Below are positions 9,405 through 17,135 of a stretch of 64,000 nt of DNA, in pieces. Location: NCBI RefSeq assembly GCF_026168555.1, contig NZ_CP092471.1:134501-198500 (forward strand). The letters are read 5' to 3'. This stretch comes from Qipengyuania spongiae (GTDB taxonomy: Bacteria; Pseudomonadota; Alphaproteobacteria; Sphingomonadales; Sphingomonadaceae). Position 1 is the first letter of the stretch, and each line of letters starts with the position of its first letter. Under the pieces are notes generated by a model that saw only the letters and a program-made list of their open reading frames with translations, was not told the origin of the DNA and did not search any database. The translations under genes and the position numbers were made by a program.

Positions 9405-10106
9405 TCACAGCCCGGCGAATTCCTCTCCGAGAGCCAGCGGACTTTCGAACTTTTCCTCTTCCGGCGCACCGACTGCCGGCTTCTCCCGGATGTGAAGATC
9501 GTTCTGCACGCAATCGACCAGAAAGGCGCCGAGATCGCCCATGCGGCAACGGAAAGCCAGTTCTGGAAGGAATTCCTCCTCGACCAGCAGGTCGCCCGAG
9601 GCGGGCTTGGCGATGAGCCATCCCGGACGCACCGCGGTCCAGCGAAGTCCGGGTCGTTCCTGGAGCACCGCCTCCATTTCCTTCATCTGTTCGAGGATGT
9701 TGTGCAGCGCCGGCACGACCGTCAGCTTGAACCATGTTGGCAGATTAGGCTGATCGATCACGAAGGCTGCGGAAATCACGGCGATCCGATCGATCCCGGC
9801 CCCCTCCATCCCGTCCAGAATATGGCGCGTGCCGTCCGTATAAAGCGGCGGTGGTGACAAGGCGTTGCCGGGCGAGAAACCGACGCCCAGCGTCGAGATC
9901 ACCGCGTCGCAACCTTCCATGGCTTCGGCAAGGCCGCCTTGCACCACGTCCGCCTGACGATAGGTCACGCCGTCGAGACGATCGGGCTCGTCGGGCAGCG
10001 CCCGGTCGATCGCGACCACCTCCAGCCCGGCGCGCAGGGCGTGCCTCACGGTTTCGCGACCGGTGGCTCCGCTGGCGCCGAACACTGCGATGCGTTTCTG
10101 GCTCAA
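9405..10106 (-). CDS. NAD(P)-binding (NmrA/SDR-type) oxidoreductase
   Basis: A 233-residue Rossmann-fold protein. The dinucleotide-binding glycine motif is at the N-terminus (IAVFGASGATGRETV, residues about 6-20). The later block GCDAVISTLGVGF fits the NmrA-like/atypical SDR family (often annotated NAD(P)H-binding protein). The start is a TTG at 10106; no ATG lies ahead of the glycine motif. It probably acts as a reductase or redox-sensing protein; the substrate is unknown. It stands alone on the minus strand, divergent from the oxidase block. Confidence 0.78.
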   Translation of the reverse strand: MSQKRIAVFGASGATGRETVRHALRAGLEVVAIDRALPDEPDRLDGVTYRQADVVQGGLAEAMEGCDAVISTLGVGFSPGNALSPPPLYTDGTRHILDGMEGAGIDRIAVISAAFVIDQPNLPTWFKLTVVPALHNILEQMKEMEAVLQERPGLRWTAVRPGWLIAKPASGDLLVEEEFLPELAFRCRMGDLGAFLVDCVQNDLHIREKPAVGAPEEEKFESPLALGEEFAGL

Positions 10107-10257
10107 TTTTTATACTCCTGGGGTCGGGCAAACCGGAAAAATTGTTGCGATTGGCCGTTTCCAAACCGCAATCGCGCCAGCTATGTTCCCCCGAATGCCG
10201 GACATTCCGCTGGTTCAGGTGGCCACGGCAGATTGATCCGTACGATTTGGGGAAGCG

Positions 10258-11025
10258 ATGCGAATGTTTGCCGGCAGCTATTGCGGAAGTCCGCCGAGCC
10301 TGGCGGAAGTCGCGACGCGCTGGAATTTCGATCCGGCCCTTCTAGCGGTTCTGGCCCTCGGGCTCGCGCTCAGCCTGCGGGCGGGCAACCGGCTGGCGAC
10401 CATCGGGATTGCGTTGCTCGCAATCGCTTTCGTCTCGCCTCTGTGCGCCGCGAGCGTGACGCTCTTCTCCGCCCGCGCCCTCCATCATCTGCTGCTGATC
10501 CTCGGCGCGCTGTGCTTCGCCATGGCAATGCGCGAGAGCGAAGCATCGAGCCGGCTCGCTCGCTCGCTCTTCCGGCAGCGCGTTCCGGTCGGCCCCGCGA
10601 CCATCGTCATGACCGCGGTGCTGTGGGGCTGGCACGTGCCATCGCTCTACGACGCCGCGCTGGCCGACATGCTGGTGTACTGGACGATGCAGCTCTCGAT
10701 CCTGGCTGCCTCTTTCGCCTTCTGGCTGGCCGTTCGCCGGGCGAGCGCGGTGGGCGCAGTGGGCGGGCTGCTCGGCGGGACGGTGCAGATGGGCTTTCTG
10801 AGCGCGCTGCTGACCTTTGCGGCCCAGCCTCTCTATCGCATTCACATCGCCGCCGCCCCATCCTGGGGAATATCGCCGCTGACCGATCAGCAGCTTGCCG
10901 GACTGATCATGTGGGTGGGTGGCATGGCGCCCTTCGCGATCGGCGCGGCTGCCAACGCCCGAAAGGCGTGGGCGCGCCAGAACGCGGCGCAGCCCGCCTC
11001 AATCGTCTCCCGGAACCCCGCCTGA
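10258..11025 (+). CDS. CtaG-family cytochrome c oxidase assembly membrane protein
   Basis: A 255-residue polytopic membrane protein with about seven hydrophobic segments. The motif set LFSARALHHLLLILGALCFAM and MTAVLWGWHVPSLYDAAL matches the caa3_CtaG family (DUF1404/CtaG), which assists copper delivery or assembly of terminal oxidases. A purine-rich site (ttgggg) lies seven bases before the ATG. It opens the plus-strand oxidase block (HemJ-like, CoxB, CoxA-C). It is not the Cox11-type CtaG; the two share only a name. Confidence 0.8.
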   Translation: MRMFAGSYCGSPPSLAEVATRWNFDPALLAVLALGLALSLRAGNRLATIGIALLAIAFVSPLCAASVTLFSARALHHLLLILGALCFAMAMRESEASSRLARSLFRQRVPVGPATIVMTAVLWGWHVPSLYDAALADMLVYWTMQLSILAASFAFWLAVRRASAVGAVGGLLGGTVQMGFLSALLTFAAQPLYRIHIAAAPSWGISPLTDQQLAGLIMWVGGMAPFAIGAAANARKAWARQNAAQPASIVSRNPA

Positions 11026-11026
11026 G

Positions 11027-11518
11027 ATGATCCTCTCGCTGGTCAAGGCGATCCATATCGCCGCGCTCATCATATGGTGCGCGGGGCTCGTGGGCTTGCC
11101 GCTGATGCTGAGCAAGCATGAAATCGGCGAAAACCAGGCGAGCTACAGCCAGTTGCGCCTGCTGACGCATCGCGCCTATTCCTATTTCGTCACGCCTGCG
11201 GCGATTATCGCCATTGCGGCGGGCACCGCGCTGATCTTCATAGCAAGCGCCTTCACTCTATGGATGTTCGTGAAGCTGCTCGCAGTCGGCGTGCTGGTTT
11301 CGCTTCACGCCTGGATCGGGCATCTGGTCGTGCTGATGAGCGAACGGCGCGGCCGCTATGCTCCGCGCAGCGCGCTTCCCACGCTTCTGCCGATCATGAT
11401 TGCGATGGTGGCGATCCTGTTCCTGGTGCTGGGCAAGCCCGCGCTGGAAAGCTTCGCGCCGGCCTGGCTCGCTCGGCCGCTCGGTCACGAACTTCCGGTC
11501 GACGAGACCCCGATTTGA
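11027..11518 (+). CDS. HemJ/CopD-like membrane protein
   Basis: A 163-residue protein with four membrane helices. The start at ATG 11027 lies one base after the preceding stop codon; a longer frame from 10919 is not credible. The first helix has the HemJ/CopD-style histidine pattern (VKAIHIAALIIWCAGLVGLP), a second histidine pair follows in LRLLTHRAYSYFV, and a third in SLHAWIGHLVV. The family includes the alternative protoporphyrinogen oxidase HemJ and copper-resistance CopD; heme or copper supply for the neighbouring oxidase is a reasonable inference. The last 34 bases overlap the convergent DUF2231 gene. Confidence 0.7.
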   Translation: MILSLVKAIHIAALIIWCAGLVGLPLMLSKHEIGENQASYSQLRLLTHRAYSYFVTPAAIIAIAAGTALIFIASAFTLWMFVKLLAVGVLVSLHAWIGHLVVLMSERRGRYAPRSALPTLLPIMIAMVAILFLVLGKPALESFAPAWLARPLGHELPVDETPI

Positions 11519-12033
11519 TATTCGAACACCAGCTTGCCCCCGTGCCATCCGGTGAATCCGGTAAAGCCTACGGCGAAGGCGGAGATCATGATGCCGAAGG
11601 GCAGCACGGCCTGTTCGTAACCGAGCAGCCGGAACCCCCAGTTCATGCCCAGGATCGACAGCAGCATCACCGCGATGATGAAATGCGTCCAGCTGGCTGC
11701 ACGCTGGCGGATCCCGGGCACGCTGAGCAGTTCCACCGTCCCGGTGACGCCGGCCAGCACGCCGAACAGGAACGCCATTCCGGCCGCCCACAATCCGGCA
11801 CGCGCCCAGAAGAGGTCGCCGGTCCACCAGTAGAAGACGTCCGCACCCAGCACGCAGGCGGTCAGCGCGATCGGAAAGGCGACCAGCATCGCGTGGAGTG
11901 GGTGACCCGCAAGAGCGATGCGCGATTCCAGCCGATGGAAGTTGGGCTGCTGTTCGATCGGATCGATCAGATCTTCCGGATCGGCCTCGACAAGCTCCTT
12001 CTCGGCAACCTTTTCGTGGGTCGTCTCGCTCAT
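11485..12033 (-). CDS. DUF2231 membrane protein, inverted within the oxidase block
   Basis: A 182-residue protein read from ATG 12033. Four membrane segments and the DUF2231 signature HPLHAMLVAFPIALTACVLG are visible, after a polar acidic N-terminus (residues 1-38). It lies antisense to the oxidase genes: its 3' end overlaps the HemJ-like gene by 34 bases, and its 5' end overlaps the likely coxB start. Longer minus-strand readings to 12753 are antisense to coxB and rejected. Function unknown; the family recurs near cytochrome and dehydrogenase genes. Confidence 0.75.
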   Translation of the reverse strand: MSETTHEKVAEKELVEADPEDLIDPIEQQPNFHRLESRIALAGHPLHAMLVAFPIALTACVLGADVFYWWTGDLFWARAGLWAAGMAFLFGVLAGVTGTVELLSVPGIRQRAASWTHFIIAVMLLSILGMNWGFRLLGYEQAVLPFGIMISAFAVGFTGFTGWHGGKLVFEYQIGVSSTGSS

Positions 12034-12723
12034 CGCATTCGTCCTTCGGGCAAGCGGGTCCGCTTCGCGGCCGCGATCTCTCTGGCATCTCCCCTTGCGG
12101 CCTGCGCGGGGTCCTTGTCCACCATCGATCCGGCGGGCCCCTCGGCATCGCGCGTGGCGAGCCTGTGGTGGTGGATGCTGGGCGGATCGGTGCTCCTGTC
12201 CGCGCTGGTCTTCGCGCTGCTGCTCGTCGCGCTTTTCCGGCGGGGCGTGGCGGACCGCGAGACGCCCGAGCGAAAGCGGGTCTGGATCGGCTGGCTCGGC
12301 CTCGGCATGCCGATCGCAGTGCTGATGGTCTTGCTGGCCTTCGCCCTCTGGGTCGGCGAACGCAATCTGCCGACCGGTCCCGCCGCCCGGACGATCGACG
12401 TGCGAGCCTACAATTACGGCTGGGAATTCTGTGACGAGGACAGTCGTTGCAGCGAAGGCGTGCTGCGGATCCCCGCCGGTCAGCCTGTCGATCTCGACAT
12501 CACTGCGAGCGACGTGATTCACAGCCTCTGGATCCCGCGCCTGGCGGGCAAGATGGACGCCATCCCCGGCCAGGTGAACCGCCTCAGGATCGAAGCGAGC
12601 ATGCCCGGGACCTACCAAGCGGTCTGCGCCGAATATTGCGGGGTCGGCCACGCCAATCATAGCTTCGTGGTAGAGGCTTACGATACGGACGAAAGCATCG
12701 CCCCGGGGGAAACGGCACCATGA
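12016..12723 (+). CDS. coxB: Cytochrome c oxidase subunit II (lipoprotein, atypical CuA motif)
   Basis: The most plausible start is GTG 12016 (235 residues); no ATG precedes the lipobox LAAC closely, so the start is uncertain. The N-terminus is a lipoprotein signal, followed by two membrane helices (SLWWWMLGGSVLLSALVFAL and MPIAVLMVLLAFALWV) and the periplasmic cupredoxin domain (YNYGWEF, DVIHSLWIPRLAGKMDAIPG). The CuA loop reads CAEYCGVGHANH: the two Cys and first His are in place, but the position normally held by the Met ligand (His+3) is His. It accepts electrons from cytochrome c. Its ATGA overlaps the coxA-C start. Confidence 0.88.
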   Translation: MGRLAHRIRPSGKRVRFAAAISLASPLAACAGSLSTIDPAGPSASRVASLWWWMLGGSVLLSALVFALLLVALFRRGVADRETPERKRVWIGWLGLGMPIAVLMVLLAFALWVGERNLPTGPAARTIDVRAYNYGWEFCDEDSRCSEGVLRIPAGQPVDLDITASDVIHSLWIPRLAGKMDAIPGQVNRLRIEASMPGTYQAVCAEYCGVGHANHSFVVEAYDTDESIAPGETAP

Positions 12724-15197
12724 AGGCGATCCGACTCCACCGCGATCTGACACGGATCTGGGGGAACGAGCCCGGCTGGCGCGGTGTCTTCAGCAGCGTC
12801 AGCCACACCGATCTGGGCAAGCGCTTCGTCGTCGCGGCGGCGGTCTTCTTCGGCATAGGCGGCGTGCTCGCCATGCTCATCCGTGCCCAGCTGGCGACGC
12901 CCGAAAGCGCCTTCGCCGGGCCGGAAGTCTATGGCCAGATCTTCACGATGCATGGCAGCATCATGATGTTCCTGTTCGCCATTCCCATGCTGGAAGGCCT
13001 GGCGATCTATCTGCTGCCCAAGATTCTGGGCGCGCGCGATCTTGCCTATCCGCGCCTGACCGCGCTCGGCTGGTGGTGCTATCTGTTCGGCGGCACGATC
13101 ATGATCCTCGCGCTTCTAGGCGGGGTCGCACCCGATGCGGGCTGGTTCCTCTATCCGCCGCTCTCTGGCAAGGAATACACGCCGGGCGTCAACTCCGACG
13201 TCTGGCTGCTCGGCATCACTTTCGTCGAGATATCGGCGATGTGCGCCGCGATCGAGATCGTGGTGACCATCCTCAAGTTCCGCGCGGCCAATATGGGCCT
13301 CACCAGAATGCCGATCATGGCCTGGTACCTGCTCGCGACCGCAGGGATGATGGTGTTCGGCTTCCCCCCGCTGATCCTCGGATCGATCCTGCTGGAGGTG
13401 GAGCGCGCCTTCGGCTGGCCGTTCTTCCAGCCCGAACTCGGCGGCTCGCCCCTGCTCTGGCAGCACCTCTTCTGGCTGTTCGGCCATCCGGAGGTCTACA
13501 TCATCTTCCTGCCGGCCGCGGGCGCGCTTTCGACCATCATCCCGGTGATGGCCCGCACCCCGCTGATCGGGTATGGCGCAATCGTGACCGCGGTGATGGC
13601 GCTCGCCTTTCTCAGCTTCGGGCTGTGGGTGCATCACATGTTCACGACCGGCATCCCGCACATGGCGCTGGGCTTCTTTTCCGCAGCATCGGTGCTGGTG
13701 GCGATCCCGACGGCAGTGCAGATCTTCGCCTGGAGCGGCACGATCTGGGCGGGGCGGCCGAAATTCACCCTGCCAATGTACTACGTCGTCGGCTTCTTCG
13801 TCGTTTTCGTGCTGGGCGGGCTTACCGGCGTGATGCTGGCCATCGTGCCGTTCGACAGCCAAGCGCACGACACCGCCTTCGTGACCGCGCATCTGCATTA
13901 TGTGCTGGTGGGCGGCTTCGTCTTCCCCATGCTGGCGGCGGCCTATTACTGGATGCCGCACGCGACGGGGCGCACGCGCGTCATGCGGCTGGGGATCGCG
14001 GCGTTCTGGCTGATCTTCATCGGCTTCAACCTGACCTTCCTGCACATGCACCTGACGGGCCTTCTGGGGATGCCGCGCCGGGTCTACACCTATCCGGCGG
14101 AAGCCGGGTGGACATGGCTCAACCTCATCTCCTCGGTCGGCAGCTTCATGCAGGCCTTCGGTTTCGGTCTGTTCGCGATCGACATCGCCCTTCAGCGGAG
14201 GATCGGCAATCACGCGCGGCGCGATCCGTGGGATGCCGAGACGCTGGAATGGGCCATGCCCATCCCGCCCACGCAGTACAATTTCGCCAGCCTGCCCACG
14301 GTCGACAGTCGCGAGCCGCTGACCGCCGACCGAAAGATCGGCGCGGGGCTCGCTGCGGGGACAGGCCTTCTCGGCCGCGCGATCGACAAACGGCGCGAGA
14401 CGCTGGCTGTCGACATGGTCACCGGCGCCCCCGAACACGTCGCGATCTTGCCGGGGCCGAGCCTGTTGCCGCTCTATACCGCGATGGTCATCGGTGGGTT
14501 CTTCCTGTCGATGCTGCTCAGCCTCTACTGGCTGGCTCCGGTCTTCGTCGTCGGCACAGCGATCATGGTCTGGCGCTGGGCGGGCACTACGGGAACAACT
14601 CGCGATCCCGGAATGGTCGACGTCGGTGGGGGACTGATGCTGCCGACCAATTTCGCAGTCGGGGGCAGCACGGCTTACTGGGGCAGCGTGCTCGCTTCGG
14701 CCGCGAACGGAACGTTGTTCGCATCCCTGATCTTCGGCTACTTCTTCCTCTGGGTGGTCGCGCCCAACTGGCCGCCGCCGGGCGAATACGGGGCCTATCT
14801 TCTCGAACCCGTACTGATCAGCGGGGGGGCCATCCTGGCCCTGTTCTGCGCGCGAATGGGAACCCGCAATTTCGCCCGTGCGCGGGTCGGCGCCATGGCG
14901 ACGGCGTTATACCTGACACTCATCGTTGCGGTGCTCCTGCTGTCCGGCCTGCGTCATTTGCCCGGCCCGACCGAACACGCCTATGCCGCCGTAGGCTGGA
15001 TGCTGACCAGCTACGCCATCTTCTCGGCCATGGTCGGCGCGCTGGTCCAGCTCTTCGCCAGCCATCGCGTTGCCAGCGGTCACGCCAGCGCGGAGCGGCC
15101 TCACGAGTTGCGGATCGCCTCCGTATGGAGCGACTACGGCGCGTATGTGGCGATCACCGTCGCCTGGCTGCTCGCCCTGTCGGGTGGTGCGGTATGA
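12720..15197 (+). CDS. Fused cytochrome c oxidase subunits I and III
   Basis: An 825-residue protein. Residues 1 to about 560 form subunit I with all key ligands: His78 (heme a, in MHGSIMMF), GHPEVY with His256 (CuB), Glu258 and Tyr260, His305-His306 (CuB), and HLH with His391 (heme a3) and His393 (heme a). GHPEVY marks an A1-type heme-copper oxidase. Residues from about 580 form a subunit III-like domain (YWGSVLASAANGTLFASLIF). Such CoxA-CoxC fusions accompany CtaG-like proteins in several alphaproteobacteria. It couples oxygen reduction to proton pumping in the inner membrane. Confidence 0.93.
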   Translation: MKAIRLHRDLTRIWGNEPGWRGVFSSVSHTDLGKRFVVAAAVFFGIGGVLAMLIRAQLATPESAFAGPEVYGQIFTMHGSIMMFLFAIPMLEGLAIYLLPKILGARDLAYPRLTALGWWCYLFGGTIMILALLGGVAPDAGWFLYPPLSGKEYTPGVNSDVWLLGITFVEISAMCAAIEIVVTILKFRAANMGLTRMPIMAWYLLATAGMMVFGFPPLILGSILLEVERAFGWPFFQPELGGSPLLWQHLFWLFGHPEVYIIFLPAAGALSTIIPVMARTPLIGYGAIVTAVMALAFLSFGLWVHHMFTTGIPHMALGFFSAASVLVAIPTAVQIFAWSGTIWAGRPKFTLPMYYVVGFFVVFVLGGLTGVMLAIVPFDSQAHDTAFVTAHLHYVLVGGFVFPMLAAAYYWMPHATGRTRVMRLGIAAFWLIFIGFNLTFLHMHLTGLLGMPRRVYTYPAEAGWTWLNLISSVGSFMQAFGFGLFAIDIALQRRIGNHARRDPWDAETLEWAMPIPPTQYNFASLPTVDSREPLTADRKIGAGLAAGTGLLGRAIDKRRETLAVDMVTGAPEHVAILPGPSLLPLYTAMVIGGFFLSMLLSLYWLAPVFVVGTAIMVWRWAGTTGTTRDPGMVDVGGGLMLPTNFAVGGSTAYWGSVLASAANGTLFASLIFGYFFLWVVAPNWPPPGEYGAYLLEPVLISGGAILALFCARMGTRNFARARVGAMATALYLTLIVAVLLLSGLRHLPGPTEHAYAAVGWMLTSYAIFSAMVGALVQLFASHRVASGHASAERPHELRIASVWSDYGAYVAITVAWLLALSGGAV

Positions 15198-15505
15198 TCG
15201 CGCTCGTCCGCATGGTTTCGGGTCTGATTCTCTGGGCGGGAGCGTTCAGCGTGCTCTACGCGCTGCACGGGCTAGGCTGCTCGCTGGGATGGACCGATGT
15301 CGTCGCTTTCGGTCTTACGCAGGCGAAAGCCGCGCTGATCGCGACTTGGGGCAGCCTGATCGTCGCACACGCGCTCCTAGTAGCCTGGCTGCGGCGCTCT
15401 CGGGAAACGCAGATCGACCGGATTGCAATAGCGATCGGATGGATCGGGCTTTTCGCCACCCTCGTCGGCGGTTTCCCGGTGTTCGCGATATCGAGCTGCG
15501 TCTGA
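15194..15505 (+). CDS. Small three-helix membrane protein of the oxidase operon
   Basis: A 103-residue protein starting at the ATGA overlapping the coxA-C stop. It has three hydrophobic helices (about residues 8-28, 42-64, 76-98) and no recognised catalytic motif. The tight coupling suggests an accessory subunit or assembly factor of the oxidase, by position only. It resembles the short membrane genes that follow fused coxA-C genes in related operons, but I do not recognise a named family. Confidence 0.65.
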   Translation: MIALVRMVSGLILWAGAFSVLYALHGLGCSLGWTDVVAFGLTQAKAALIATWGSLIVAHALLVAWLRRSRETQIDRIAIAIGWIGLFATLVGGFPVFAISSCV

Positions 15506-15610
15506 TCGAAATACTCACGGAGCAGCGTGACGCTCATACCGGACGATGCCTCGTTCTTTCAAAAGGTTGACATCCTTTGCAAGAATGCCGAACCCGGTGG
15601 GGGGGACCGA

Positions 15611-16162
15611 ATGGCTGATCGTCGAGCAAGGTTGACAGCAGAACTTACGGCGGTCGCTGCGGGAAACCGCGGCTCGCTGGAGCGAGTCTACGAAATGACC
15701 TCGGCAAAGCTGTTCGGCACGATCCTTCGCATCGTCCGTCGCCGCGACGTGGCCGAAGACGTTCTGCAGGAAGTCTACGTCAAAGTCTGGCGGCGCGCGG
15801 GCCGTTACGATCCCGAAAAGGGTAGCCCCATTACCTGGCTATCCACCATCGCGCGAAATTCCGCATTGAACGATGTCCGCACAAACGGTCGGCGCGAAGA
15901 AATCGCCGAGGACGTGTTTCCCGAGGTCGTGGACACCCAGATCGTCGCTGCCGACGACTGGCTCTGTGCAGAGCAGGAAAACGCAGCATTGGCGGAGTGT
16001 CTTGAAGAACTCAAAGACGATCATCGCCGGACAATCAAAATGGCCTTTTTCGAGGGGCTGTCTCACTCGGAGCTGTGCGAACGGTGCGATGTCCCTCTGG
16101 GGACTCTGAAAAGCTGGATCAGGCGCGGCCTGGCCCGACTGAAGAGCTGTCTCGATGAATGA
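15611..16162 (+). CDS. ECF sigma factor (RpoE/SigK-like)
   Basis: A 183-residue protein. ATG 15611 has a G-rich Shine-Dalgarno stretch (gggggg) immediately upstream; a frame from 15527 is longer but lacks such a site. Region 2 is visible (LFGTILRIVRRRDVAEDVLQ, EVYVKVWRRAGRYDPEKGSP, with ITWLSTIARNSALNDVR) and region 4 ends the protein (FFEGLSHSELCERCDVPLGT followed by LKSWIRRGLARLK). It directs RNA polymerase to stress promoters and is encoded with its anti-sigma gene, overlapping by eight bases. Confidence 0.9.
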   Translation: MADRRARLTAELTAVAAGNRGSLERVYEMTSAKLFGTILRIVRRRDVAEDVLQEVYVKVWRRAGRYDPEKGSPITWLSTIARNSALNDVRTNGRREEIAEDVFPEVVDTQIVAADDWLCAEQENAALAECLEELKDDHRRTIKMAFFEGLSHSELCERCDVPLGTLKSWIRRGLARLKSCLDE

Positions 16163-16898
16163 TCGGATAGACCTCGACGAAGACGATCCTCGCATCCTTG
16201 CGGGCGAACTCGCGCTCGGCGTGCTCGAAGGCGAGGAGCTCGCAAGGGCACGGCGCCTTCAGCTCGAGGACCGTGACTTCGCTCGAGAGGTGGAATGCTG
16301 GGAATATCGCCTGGGAGGGATGAGCGAAGCCGCTGGCCAGTTCGCTCCCTCGTCGTCGGTTTGGCCCGCCATCCTGGCCCGCATCGATGCGGAAGCCACC
16401 GAGAGACCGGAGGCGCTCCCCCTGCCACCGGCATCGCGCTGGAATTTGGCGGCTCTTGCTGCGAGCGCGATCATGGCTTTGGCTGGCGTGCTGTTTTTCC
16501 TCGCCGCCCCCAGAACGCCGGTTCCTCAGCCGCAGCAACAGCCCGCTGCCGAAGCGCTCCAGAGCCAATTGGTGGTTCAGCTGCGTGACGAGCAAACCGG
16601 GCGGAGCCTCGTGGCCGCTGTCGGCATCGAGAGCGGCCGGCTCGCCCTTCGCGTAGCCGACCTGAAACCCGGCGATGGGCAACGGCCGGAGCTTTGGGCG
16701 ATCCCGGAGGGAGGCACGCCGGTTTCGCTCGGACCGATCCCGTCGTCCGGATCGTTCAAACGCGCCCTGTCCGAAGCCGAAACCCGGCTTCTAGTACCGG
16801 GATCGACGCTTGCCGTCACGTTCGAGGATGATCTCGTGCAGCGTCACGAAAGCCCGACCCTCCCCATCCTGCTGTCCGGACCGCTCGACCGGATCTAG
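16155..16898 (+). CDS. Membrane anti-sigma factor (RskA-type)
   Basis: A 247-residue protein. The cytoplasmic N-terminus (ILAGELALGVLEGEELARAR) is the anti-sigma domain typical of RskA-like partners of SigK-type sigma factors. One membrane helix spans residues about 97-118, and the periplasmic C-terminal domain (DLKPGDGQRPELWAIPEGGT) is the RskA C-terminal fold. It would hold the adjacent sigma factor inactive until a periplasmic signal triggers release. The eight-base overlap with the sigma gene supports stoichiometric production. Confidence 0.87.
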   Translation: MNDRIDLDEDDPRILAGELALGVLEGEELARARRLQLEDRDFAREVECWEYRLGGMSEAAGQFAPSSSVWPAILARIDAEATERPEALPLPPASRWNLAALAASAIMALAGVLFFLAAPRTPVPQPQQQPAAEALQSQLVVQLRDEQTGRSLVAAVGIESGRLALRVADLKPGDGQRPELWAIPEGGTPVSLGPIPSSGSFKRALSEAETRLLVPGSTLAVTFEDDLVQRHESPTLPILLSGPLDRI

Positions 16899-17135
16899 AT
16901 TGAACAGCCGAACGCGCGAATTCGGCAAATTTGAACGCCGAATGAACTTTTTTTCGCGCCAAGTGCATCCAATCTCCATTGCGGCGGGTAGCTCCTCCTG
17001 CCTTCGGGCATCAAATCCCGTTGGCAGCCGAGAACCGCAGGTTTTCGCGCAGCTTTACGAGATGTCCAAGCATCCGCTGTGGAAGAGGATAACTGCGTCG
17101 ATCGGCTTTCTGGTCCACATGGAAAGGAAAGCACT

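Noticed and set aside
13116..14438. 440-residue minus frame antisense to the oxidase gene
   Set aside because: Rich in His, Glu and Arg without domains, a shadow of the oxidase coding strand.
13073..15193. Long plus-strand frame overlapping the fused oxidase gene
   Set aside because: Out of frame with the oxidase and Arg-rich; only its final part from ATG 15194 (the small membrane protein) is credible.
15567..15600. TTGACA-like -35 element before the ECF sigma gene
   Set aside because: The TTGACA at 15567 is present but no acceptable -10 lies at 16-18 bases, so a promoter cannot be called.
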